DNA from: Nitrospirota bacterium
GTDB taxonomy: Bacteria > Nitrospirota_A > Leptospirillia > Leptospirillales > Leptospirillaceae
DNA: 6,726 bases
Assembly (NCBI GenBank): GCA_021795275.1
Contig: JAJYPO010000121.1
Coordinates: 1-6,726, forward strand
Direction of reading: 5' to 3'
Positions 1-5,368 of this stretch are shown here, piece by piece (within the stretch, counting starts at the first letter, position 1; the number at the start of each line of letters is the position of its first letter). A model generated the notes under the pieces. The model saw only the letters and a list, made by a program, of their open reading frames with translations. It was not told the origin of the DNA and searched no databases. A program made the translations under genes and the position numbers.

Positions 1-227
1 TGGGGGGAACAGTGCGCCAGAGAGTCATATTCAAGCAAGGGTTGACGCAGGAAATATCGAAGGAAATAATCAGGGAAATTAAAGGATCCAAGCAGAAGGT
101 TCAACCCCAAATTCAGGGTGACAGCGTAAGGGTCAGCGGAAAATCGAGAGATGATCTTCAGGCCGTGATCGCTCTCTTGAAAAACAAGGATTTCGGGATA
201 GACCTGCAATTTACCAACTATCGTTGA
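1..227 (+). CDS. yajQ: YajQ-family nucleotide-binding protein, 3' end only
   Basis: This is the C-terminal part (about 75 codons, first full codon at 3) of a gene that begins upstream of the window. The reading frame is open to the left edge, and the GTG at 12 is an internal valine rather than a start. Visible family hallmarks are GGTVRQ at the left edge, the KQG(L/I)xQE segment, the IKxSKxKVQ strand, [24 protein letters not shown], and the closing DFGxxLQFxNYR. This is the second half of the DUF520 fold, with its repeated ferredoxin-like domains. Family members are cytoplasmic nucleotide- or RNA-binding proteins, and some have been reported to bind cyclic di-GMP. Whether this one does cannot be told from the fragment. 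The stop at 225-227 lies 35 bp before the preferred sppA start, so the two genes are probably co-transcribed. Confidence 0.93.
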   Translation, partial: GGTVRQRVIFKQGLTQEISKEIIREIKGSKQKVQPQIQGDSVRVSGKSRDDLQAVIALLKNKDFGIDLQFTNYR

Positions 228-249
228 CTCGATATGAAGTGAGGAAGAT

Positions 250-255
250 GGTGAT
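250..255 (+). promoter_or_regulatory. Ribosome binding site that favours the 263 start of sppA
   Basis: GGTGAT is complementary to the end of 16S rRNA and lies 7 nt before ATG 263. By contrast the GAGGAAG at 241-247 abuts ATG 248 directly, and the TTG at 224 has no Shine-Dalgarno sequence. This supports 263 as the start, although 248 or GTG 251 remain possible. Confidence 0.45.
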
Positions 256-262
256 CCCTGTC

Positions 263-1249
263 ATGAATGGAAAAAAAGGATTTTTTTATGTGCTTATTTC
301 CCTCGTTCTCCTCGCAGTTCCAGGGTGTGTGACGGTCAATCTCTACCCCCAGGAAAAAGGGTTGGAGGAGAAGGTGATCAAACCTTCCCGAGCTGAGGAC
401 AAGATCCTTTTTTTACCAATTCGTGGGTTTATTGGAGATGAGCCGAGAAGAGGGGGGATTCCGCTCCTGGGGGGGAAAATCGATCAGGTTCACCTTCTGG
501 AGCAAGAATTTCAAAAAGCCTCCAGAGACCCTCATGTCAAAGCAGTGATCCTGAGGATCGATAGCCCCGGGGGAACCGTTACGGCCTCCGACAGGTTATA
601 TCACAGGATCCGGGAATTCCGGAAAAAAACGGGAATTCCGGTTGTGGCATTCTTTGGAGACCTGGGGGCTTCCGGAGCCTATTATGCGGCGATGGGAAGT
701 GACGAGGTCTGGGCACGTCCCACCAGTGTGGTTGGGAGTATAGGAGTGATGATCGCAAACCTTGGTTTCGAAGGACTCATGAAGAAAGTAGGGGTGTCGG
801 ACCGGACGATTGCCTCAGGCCCAGAAAAAGAAATGGGGTCTCCATTAAGAACGATGACCCCGGAAGACAGGAAAATTTTTGAAGGACTGGTCCAGGATTT
901 CTATCAGAAGTTTCTGGACGTGGTCGAAAAAAATCGAAGAATTAAGGGAAAAAAGCTTTCTGCCTTGGCGGATGGAAGAGTTTTTACGGCTTCCCAGGCA
1001 CAGAAAGCCAACCTGATCGATCATATTGGCTATAGGTCCGACCTGGTCAGGAGTTTGAAGCAAAAACTTAGACTCGGTCATGTGAAGCTCGTCCGATATC
1101 AGGAGACGGGAGGCGGTTCTCCTCCCTTGCTCGGAATGACATCGGGGGGGTGGTCTGCCCTTTCCGATGGAACACTGATTGCCCTTGTCCGATCATTGGG
1201 ACCGACCCCGCTTTATCTGTGGACTGCGGGTGGACTGACCATGAAGTAG
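263..1249 (+). CDS. sppA: Signal peptide peptidase SppA, S49 serine protease, lipoprotein form
   Basis: Predicted membrane-bound serine protease of about 328 residues that degrades signal peptides left after secretion. Starting at ATG 263 gives a lipoprotein-like signal: two lysines, a hydrophobic run of about 12 residues, then VPGC with Cys22. In-frame starts at 248 (ATG) and 224 (TTG, overlapping the yajQ stop) would add 5 or 13 residues. The S49 core shows VILRIDSPGG (about 96-104), the nucleophile motif GASGAYYAA with Ser137, the following VVGSIGVM strand, and the general base in SGPEKEMGSP, Lys189. The Ser-Lys distance of 52 residues equals that of the Bacillus subtilis SppA dyad. A single S49 domain and the length match the short 36K-type SppA, not the two-domain 67K enzyme of E. 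coli. The C-terminus, from about residue 290, is hydrophobic and ends inside the overlap with the convergent gene. Confidence 0.93.
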   Translation: MNGKKGFFYVLISLVLLAVPGCVTVNLYPQEKGLEEKVIKPSRAEDKILFLPIRGFIGDEPRRGGIPLLGGKIDQVHLLEQEFQKASRDPHVKAVILRIDSPGGTVTASDRLYHRIREFRKKTGIPVVAFFGDLGASGAYYAAMGSDEVWARPTSVVGSIGVMIANLGFEGLMKKVGVSDRTIASGPEKEMGSPLRTMTPEDRKIFEGLVQDFYQKFLDVVEKNRRIKGKKLSALADGRVFTASQAQKANLIDHIGYRSDLVRSLKQKLRLGHVKLVRYQETGGGSPPLLGMTSGGWSALSDGTLIALVRSLGPTPLYLWTAGGLTMK

Positions 1250-1572
1250 GGGGCCTCACCCAAAAGGTGATGCGTCTGACCCGGATAATGTCGACAGAAC
1301 TGTTTCCTTTCTCCATTAGCAAAGGCTAGCCAGGCCTTGAAGACTTTGGAGGGACCATTTAGGTGGCCGGACTTACAGGAAGCCTCCAACGATTCCGCAG
1401 TGGTGAACCGGAAGATTTCAAGGGCCTGAGAGACATGGTTTTGGGCCCACCAGACGATAGGGTATTCCTGCCCTGGCGGGGGACTGTCCGCCAGGGCGAA
1501 AGGTGGTTCCAGAAACGCCGCTGAGCCCTGAAGCAGAATGATTGAGAAAAGGAGGAAGGGGAACCGGCTCAT
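1213..1572 (-). CDS. Small exported protein of unknown function
   Basis: Unrecognised 119-residue protein, and no family is claimed. The start at 1572 is chosen because AAAGGAG sits 5 nt upstream; an in-frame ATG at 1587 lacks such a site. Residues 1-28 form a Sec-type signal peptide: a short basic N-terminus, a hydrophobic FLLFSIILL stretch, and a probable cleavage after ALA at 28. The mature part of about 91 residues has a WW pair (41-42), two cysteines (66 and 93) that could form one disulfide, and a His-containing C-terminus. This suggests a small, folded periplasmic or secreted protein. It follows the glycerate kinase by 11 bp, so the two are almost certainly co-transcribed. Its last 37 bp overlap the 3' end of sppA on the other strand. 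The good ribosome binding site plus the signal peptide make it a real gene in my view. Confidence 0.72.
   Translation of the reverse strand: MSRFPFLLFSIILLQGSAAFLEPPFALADSPPPGQEYPIVWWAQNHVSQALEIFRFTTAESLEASCKSGHLNGPSKVFKAWLAFANGERKQFCRHYPGQTHHLLGEAPYFMVSPPAVHR
1253..1273 (+). terminator. Weak stem-loop just after the sppA stop
   Basis: TCACC (1256-1260) and GGTGA (1266-1270) pair around a CAAAA loop. GC at 1253-1254 and GC at 1272-1273 extend the stem past one mismatch. It begins 4 nt after the sppA stop codon, which is a plausible place for transcript-end protection. No T-tract follows, so it is not a classical intrinsic terminator, and the bases also encode the C-terminus of the opposing gene. 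Confidence 0.25.
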
Positions 1573-1577
1573 CGTGA

Positions 1578-1584
1578 CTCCTTT
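1578..1584 (-). promoter_or_regulatory. Strong ribosome binding site for the small exported protein
   Basis: Read on the minus strand, AAAGGAG follows the glycerate kinase stop as TGAAAGGAG and lies 5 nt before ATG 1572. It fixes the start at 1572 and indicates translation linked to termination of the upstream gene. Confidence 0.75.
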
Positions 1585-2876
1585 CAAGGATCCGATACAA
1601 CAACGACAAGCAGGTCATTGAGGTTTGATCCTGTTTTTCCCGTCTTCACGGCCATTCCGCGCCTTTCCAGAAAAGGGGCGGTGTCATGAGAGTCAAGCGC
1701 CTGAGAGGCCTCCTGTGCCAGAATGGGGTCGGCCAATGGGCGTGTGGTTGCGACCATACCGGCGAGGGAGGAGTTTCCGTCCCAGCCGTCGGTAGCGAGA
1801 CTCAGGACAGCGGCGTTGATTGGCGAAAGGGCCATGGCAAGGGAGAGCCCCAATTCGAGGGATCGTCCTCCTCGGCCGGGGATCTTTTTTCCCTCCATCC
1901 GGACGGTCGTTTCCCCGGAACAAAGCCAGACAGATCCCTCCCCAGTCCTTCTCGCGTTCCATAGAATCTGTGAGGCTAGGACCTTTCCTGCCTCTCTGGC
2001 CTCTCCCCGAAGTTCTCCGGTCAGAAGATGGCGGGGAAGGTTCTCCCAGTCGCTGCCTTCGATAAAGACTTTCATCGCAACAGGAAGAAGCGTTTCGGAA
2101 CTGGCAATGATCCCTCCAAACAAACTTTGTGGTGAGATTCGGTCGGAGAAGTCCAAAAGAGGAGTCTCGGACAAAGCCTGTCTTATGGATTGGGGAATGA
2201 TTCTGTCGAGCCATCTTTCAAGGATCTGAAGCATGAGAGGGCCGTTCCGTTGGGTGGGGAACATGAGCGAAGATCCGACCAGTGCCGCCGCTTCGCCCGG
2301 AATGTCAGAAAAGAGGTAGGTTATTGAAGGGCGGGGAAAAAGCAGGGACGCCAATCCCCCTCCCTTTATTCGGGACAGATGAATTCTCAGGTTGTTGATC
2401 ACTTCTATCGGCGCTCCGGCTTCCATCAGTCGTTGTGTCATAAGGGCCTTTTCTTCGACAGACACCGGGAAAACGGGATCGGCCACGAGGCTCGAGCTTC
2501 CTCCGGAAATGGCGACTGCGACGGCCATTCGGCCGGGGAGGCTTTCGATGAAATTCCGGATGCCGCCGAGTGTCCGGAGACTCTGTTGGCTGGGAAAGGG
2601 GTGTGGGCCAAAAAGAGCCGGAAAGTCTGGCGATGGAGAAGGATAGCCGTCCGGAAGGACCGTGAGGGTCTTGTCCGGCGGTATGTTGAAGGTGTTGGCG
2701 AAGCTTATCGTCAGTCCTCCAGCGGCCTTGCCGAGGGAAATCAGCGCTTCGGGAAGGGGAATGCTCTGTGGCACGGCGTGGAATCGAAAAAACTCTTCCA
2801 CAAGGGGTTCGGGAGAGACGCGTGAAAGAAAAGATGGAATCTTTATTCTTAAGAATTCGGCAATGTCCTCAACCAT
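1584..2876 (-). CDS. Glycerate 2-kinase, type 2 (DUF4147 + MOFRL)
   Basis: Predicted 430-residue cytoplasmic enzyme that phosphorylates D-glycerate with ATP to 2-phosphoglycerate, feeding glycerate into lower glycolysis. The N-terminal DUF4147 domain (about 5-240) contains LISLGKAAG with Lys50 at the family's conserved lysine position, a glycine/serine loop SGGSSSL (124-130), INNLRIHLSRIKGGGLA (160-176), and FSDIPGE (189-195). The C-terminal MOFRL domain (about 310-428) contains SGETTV (320-325), GRGGRSLEL (334-342), ATDGWDG (361-367) and the signature TGSNLNDLL (415-423). Length and domain order are normal. The frame is open to 3056, but ATG 2876 matches where family proteins begin, and the extra sequence would overlap the upstream gene in another frame. 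ATG 2876 overlaps the stop of the zinc-site protein by 8 nt, implying translational coupling. The usual GDDP after the SD motif reads GEAA here. The exact substrate (glycerate or a related hydroxy-acid) is inferred from family. Confidence 0.9.
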   Translation of the reverse strand: MVEDIAEFLRIKIPSFLSRVSPEPLVEEFFRFHAVPQSIPLPEALISLGKAAGGLTISFANTFNIPPDKTLTVLPDGYPSPSPDFPALFGPHPFPSQQSLRTLGGIRNFIESLPGRMAVAVAISGGSSSLVADPVFPVSVEEKALMTQRLMEAGAPIEVINNLRIHLSRIKGGGLASLLFPRPSITYLFSDIPGEAAALVGSSLMFPTQRNGPLMLQILERWLDRIIPQSIRQALSETPLLDFSDRISPQSLFGGIIASSETLLPVAMKVFIEGSDWENLPRHLLTGELRGEAREAGKVLASQILWNARRTGEGSVWLCSGETTVRMEGKKIPGRGGRSLELGLSLAMALSPINAAVLSLATDGWDGNSSLAGMVATTRPLADPILAQEASQALDSHDTAPFLERRGMAVKTGKTGSNLNDLLVVVVSDP

Positions 2877-3147
2877 TCTGTTTCTCGGTTGTCGCAGTCG
2901 ATTCGCCTGTTTTGAGGCGGGACCGGAACTCCCGGGCACAGGAGGAGCCGCAGAAGTAGATCCTTTTCCCGTCGACTTCGAGAGTTTCTCCTGCGTTTTG
3001 TAGCTCAATATAAAGGCCGCATACCGGGTCCTGAACGAGAGGGGGAGGCGGAGCATTTTTCTGGACGGGCCGGGATCGAAACAGAGGGCGAAGGAGCTTC
3101 CCCACCAAGCCGATTATGGTCACGAGAAGAATTAAACGAATGAACAT
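2869..3147 (-). CDS. Membrane-anchored zinc-site protein, TRASH/PP0621-like
   Basis: Small 92-residue protein. Residues 3-19 form one hydrophobic segment (FIRLILLVTIIGLVGKLL), followed by an Arg/Pro-rich linker (20-38). A compact cysteine motif comes next: DPVCGLYI (Cys43), then about 20 residues, then GKRIYFCGSSCAREF (Cys66 and Cys70). The Cys-x22-Cys-x3-Cys pattern with YFC and EF resembles TRASH-like or PP0621-type metal-binding domains, which probably bind Zn(II) or other soft metals. The fourth ligand is unclear. The tail is polar. ATG 3147 is chosen because the protein then starts at its membrane segment; the open frame continues to 3648 but would run antisense through the methyltransferase gene. 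Its Shine-Dalgarno is weak (GGA 6 nt upstream). It is the first gene of the unit ending at 1213. Function is unknown, and a metal or redox-related assembly role is only a guess. Confidence 0.78.
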   Translation of the reverse strand: MFIRLILLVTIIGLVGKLLRPLFRSRPVQKNAPPPPLVQDPVCGLYIELQNAGETLEVDGKRIYFCGSSCAREFRSRLKTGESTATTEKQNG

Positions 3148-3164
3148 CGCCGATCCGGGCTGAA

Positions 3165-3170
3165 AAGGAA
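3165..3170 (+). promoter_or_regulatory. Ribosome binding site of the MidA-family gene
   Basis: AAGGAA lies in the 27-bp divergent spacer, with GGA 5 nt before ATG 3175. An in-frame stop (TAA) at 3133-3135 means no earlier conventional start is available. Confidence 0.6.
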
Positions 3171-3174
3171 CCAG

Positions 3175-4287
3175 ATGATCACATTTTGTGAGTTCATGAA
3201 ACAGTCCCTTGGAGGAAAGAATGGGGGATATTATACCTCTCGGGGAAAAATCGGATTCGAGGGAGGGGACTTCTTCACAGCGCCGGAGACAAGCAGCGCC
3301 TTCGCCTCTCTTTTGGCCCTTCAGATCCTGGAAGCGGACCGGGCCCTCGGCTTTCCCGATCCATTTTATATGATCGAAGCAGGTCCGGGCAATGGAACGC
3401 TCGCGGTAGCGCTTCTGACGGTATTCAGGACGGCTGCGCCGGATCTGTATTCCAGAATCGCCCCCTTGTTCTACGAGCTTCCAGGCGTGCTGCAGGAACG
3501 TCAGAGAGAAAGACTGGCCAGCTTCAGCATGCGGTACCCCCCCCGGTGGATCCTCCCGGCCGGATCGCAAGGGAGAGACTCGGAAGAGATTCCTCCTGAA
3601 AGCGGAATCGTTTTTGGAAACGAATTTCTTGATGCTCTTCCTGTGCATCGGGTTCGTGGCGGGGATGGGGGTTGGGAGGAGTGCTATGTCGAGCAGTCGG
3701 GAGATCGCTTCGAGCCGGTCTGGGGACCCCTCTCATCGGAAACGCTCGAACGAGAGGTAAGGGAGCTACTTGGTCCGGATCATGCCAAAATGCGCGGACA
3801 GGAGGCGGAGCTATGTCTGGTGCTCCAGGATGTTCTGGCGCGCCTCGACCGTTTTCTAAAGCGCGGTTTTATGCTCTGGATCGATTATGGAGATATTCGG
3901 GAGGAACTGTATTCCGGACGGAGAAAAAGTGGAACACTGCTTTCCTACAAAAATCACCGTGTGACGGACAATCTTTTTGATGGGACCCCGGGAGATTCTG
4001 ACCTGACGGCATATGTCGATTTTACCCGGGTTGCCCGCACTCTCTCTGCCATGGATTACTCTCTTGAGGGATATACGGACCAGATGTCCTGGTTGATGGG
4101 GTTGGGCTTTCCCGACTGGCTTGAGACGAACGCCCACCGACTGACTCCGGAGGAGACAATTCAATCCGGTATTCTCGTCCATCCCTTGAAAATGGGGCGA
4201 GCTTTCAAAGTCCTGATGATGAGGAAAGGGAGCGAGTCCTGCGATCGCTCCGGATTCAGGTTCGGAGGACTCCGGTCCCCCTTGTAA
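3175..4287 (+). CDS. SAM-dependent methyltransferase, MidA/NDUFAF7 family
   Basis: Predicted 370-residue class I methyltransferase of the DUF185/COG1565 group. The eukaryotic member NDUFAF7/MidA dimethylates an arginine of the complex I subunit NDUFS2, so a role in NADH dehydrogenase maturation is a reasonable inference here. Visible family marks are ITFCEFM and GGYYTSRGKIGFEGGDFFTAPE at the N-terminus (2-38), the SAM-binding motif YMIEAGPGNGTLAVALL (65-81), FGNEFLDALPVHR (147-159), LWIDYGD (234-240), and the C-terminal block from SGTLLSYKNHRV through DLTAYVDFT (252-284). MGRAFKVLMMRKG (340-352) closes the core. Length is normal for the family. ATG 3175 has a good ribosome binding site. The protein begins directly at the conserved ITF, slightly shorter at the N-terminus than many relatives. 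It diverges from the unit at 3147 across 27 bp. Confidence 0.92.
   Translation: MITFCEFMKQSLGGKNGGYYTSRGKIGFEGGDFFTAPETSSAFASLLALQILEADRALGFPDPFYMIEAGPGNGTLAVALLTVFRTAAPDLYSRIAPLFYELPGVLQERQRERLASFSMRYPPRWILPAGSQGRDSEEIPPESGIVFGNEFLDALPVHRVRGGDGGWEECYVEQSGDRFEPVWGPLSSETLEREVRELLGPDHAKMRGQEAELCLVLQDVLARLDRFLKRGFMLWIDYGDIREELYSGRRKSGTLLSYKNHRVTDNLFDGTPGDSDLTAYVDFTRVARTLSAMDYSLEGYTDQMSWLMGLGFPDWLETNAHRLTPEETIQSGILVHPLKMGRAFKVLMMRKGSESCDRSGFRFGGLRSPL
3230..3235 (-). promoter_or_regulatory. Possible -10 element for the zinc-site/glycerate kinase unit
   Basis: Read on the minus strand this is a perfect TATAAT. It would give a 5' leader of roughly 75 nt before ATG 3147. I see no convincing -35 at 16-18 bp. 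The same bases encode the conserved Gly-Tyr-Tyr of the methyltransferase (GGA TAT TAT), so the match may be accidental. Confidence 0.25.
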
Positions 4288-4305
4288 AGGAAGAGCCGGA
4301 GGTCC
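4267..4305. terminator. Possible bidirectional terminator between convergent genes
   Basis: GGACTCCGG (4267-4275) can pair with CCGGAGGTCC (4296-4305) with one bulged base, across a 20-nt loop that holds the methyltransferase stop codon. A smaller alternative hairpin, CCGGAGGTCCGG, sits at 4296-4307. A short T-rich patch follows (ATTATTTCT, 4308-4316), but it is not a proper T-run. The place is right, between two genes ending 21 bp apart on opposite strands, but the structure is weak. Confidence 0.35.
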
Positions 4306-4308
4306 GGA

Positions 4309-4656
4309 TTATTTCTGGTTCTGGATGATATAGCGGGTGATCTCCCGGGTCTGGTCTTCCGTCAGAGAGAGACGTCCCGTCTGCTTCATGTACCGGTTCA
4401 TCTTGAGCACGAGAATCCTCCAGTCTTCCGGAGACCGGTGAGTGAGCGGCGGGAGCCCATGGCATTGAGAGCATCGGGTTGCGAAGAGTCCGGCGGGAGC
4501 CACCGGCGACCCGGTTGGTTCCTCGGAGGGGGAAGAAGAATTCGTCGGGTTTTTATGGGGACCCGGAATCATCATGAGAAGCACGAAAAAAGCAGCTGCT
4601 GACCCTGCGGTGAGGAGCAGGGCCCGGCCGTTGGAAAGGGGAGGGTTGGATTTCAA
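4309..4656 (-). CDS. Membrane-anchored monoheme c-type cytochrome
   Basis: Predicted 115-residue cytochrome c. Residues 11-30 form a hydrophobic signal-anchor (LLLTAGSAAAFFVLLMMI), followed by a flexible Pro/Ser-rich linker (31-55). The heme site is CSQCH (Cys62, Cys65, His66), and downstream methionines at 86 and 90 in VLKMNRYMKQ are candidates for the distal axial ligand. CHGLPxxxHRSPEDW and the C-terminal helix TREITRYIIQ resemble small periplasmic cytochromes of the diheme-like class. It should face the periplasm and pass electrons between respiratory partners that cannot be named from sequence. The start is TTG, sharing two bases with the lipoprotein stop (TTGA); GGAG at 4664-4667 lies 7 nt upstream. 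No ATG precedes the heme motif except in the membrane segment. It is the last gene of a three-gene minus-strand unit. Confidence 0.88.
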   Translation of the reverse strand: MKSNPPLSNGRALLLTAGSAAAFFVLLMMIPGPHKNPTNSSSPSEEPTGSPVAPAGLFATRCSQCHGLPPLTHRSPEDWRILVLKMNRYMKQTGRLSLTEDQTREITRYIIQNQK

Positions 4657-5309
4657 GGGGTTTCTCCAATCTGTTTTCTGAGAAAGGGAACGAGGTCTTT
4701 ACTGATACTTTCCGAATAAAGCTTTCCCAGAAGCTTGGACGGGGCGGTCCGCTCGAAGGAAAGAATCGGCTTTGGGGAACTGTGGCGTTCCATGGATCGG
4801 TCAATTCTTCGAGTCAGATCTCCGGAGTGAAGAATGATGACGGCATCCATCCGGATCCTTCCCTCCTGCGTGGTCTGGAGAATCCCTTCCTTGACCTTGT
4901 CCCGGAATTCCTTGACGACAATCCGGAGAGTCGAACTTCCAGGATCGACCGGACCCTGCTGGACAACGGCATCGATTCCCCCGGCTTGCAACTGCCTGAC
5001 AAGAATGGAGTCAAGCGATGGGCCGAGAGGATTTTCGGGAACCAGCTGAGAGTATGAGCCATCGTTCTTGAAATAGGTGCCGACATCCTCCATGTTTTGC
5101 GGGAGGCTTGCCGGAAGGACATAAATCTTTGCGATTGAAAGCGGCAAAGTCTTTCTGATTGGCAATGGCTGCGGGTCCGGGACGAGAATGGGCGGTGCCG
5201 GCCCATAGGAGGTGCAGGCCGGAAGAATGAAAGCCACGGCCAGGAGAAGGAGAGCAGAAAAAAGACGGGCGATGGATCGTGCGGAGCGAGAGGAAAAGTT
5301 TTTTCTCAT
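4653..5309 (-). CDS. Lipoprotein of unknown function
   Basis: Predicted 218-residue lipoprotein. The start at 5309 is chosen because AAAGGA lies 5 nt upstream; in-frame ATGs at 5315 and 5336 would add 6 or 9 residues without a better site. The signal peptide has a basic n-region (MRKNFSSRSARSIAR), a long hydrophobic core and the lipobox LPAC with Cys32. The residue after Cys is Thr, so the E. coli aspartate rule does not predict retention in the inner membrane. The mature part begins with a Pro-rich linker. A beta/alpha domain follows, with IAKIYVLPASLP (68-79), a LDSILVRQLQAGGID segment, a STLRIVVKEF strand and a RMDAVIILHS strand. A short conserved-looking helix, then an N-S-x-L-type amphipathic stretch, recalls LptE/PqiC/YajG-like auxiliary lipoproteins. 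That resemblance is by eye only. It is co-transcribed with the cytochrome. Confidence 0.82.
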   Translation of the reverse strand: MRKNFSSRSARSIARLFSALLLLAVAFILPACTSYGPAPPILVPDPQPLPIRKTLPLSIAKIYVLPASLPQNMEDVGTYFKNDGSYSQLVPENPLGPSLDSILVRQLQAGGIDAVVQQGPVDPGSSTLRIVVKEFRDKVKEGILQTTQEGRIRMDAVIILHSGDLTRRIDRSMERHSSPKPILSFERTAPSKLLGKLYSESISKDLVPFLRKQIGETP

Positions 5310-5314
5310 GACCA

Positions 5315-5330
5315 TCCTTTCATTTGAAAG
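5315..5330 (-). promoter_or_regulatory. Ribosome binding site of the lipoprotein gene within a small inverted repeat
   Basis: AAAGGA (5315-5320 read on the minus strand) lies 5 nt before ATG 5309. It overlaps the inverted repeat CTTTCATTTGAAAG (5317-5330). In the transcript CUUUC and GAAAG could form a 5-bp stem with an AAAU loop, partly hiding the AAAG of the binding site. The stem is short and AU-rich, so any effect would be small. Confidence 0.45.
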
Positions 5331-5352
5331 ACGCATAGACGGTAGATTCTCC

Positions 5353-5367
5353 GATCGGGAGGCGATC
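5353..5367 (-). other. Stem-loop right after the stop of the exported beta-rich protein
   Basis: GATCG and CGATC flank a 5-nt spacer GGAGG (read as CCTCC on the minus strand), starting one base past the TAA of the upstream gene. It sits in the 59-bp gap before the lipoprotein gene. No T-tract follows, so it looks more like an intergenic mRNA hairpin than a terminator. Confidence 0.3.
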
Positions 5368-5368
5368 T

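Noticed and set aside
845..1322. Two minus-strand frames opposite sppA
   Set aside because: They mirror the S49 coding frame, overlap each other and lack recognisable features.
1693..2229. Long frames on both strands across the glycerate kinase gene (for example 1693-2214 minus, 1723-2229 plus)
   Set aside because: They are Arg/Pro/Ser-rich out-of-phase translations of a gene with clear family motifs, with no recognisable domain of their own.
2877..3056. 60-residue N-terminal extension of the glycerate kinase
   Set aside because: It overlaps the zinc-site protein in another frame, including its cysteine motif, and has low-complexity Ser/Pro/Arg composition. Family proteins begin near ATG 2876.
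3148..3648. N-terminal extension of the zinc-site protein up to 3648
   Set aside because: It runs antisense through the well-conserved start of the methyltransferase gene and looks like shadow sequence. The membrane segment begins right at ATG 3147.
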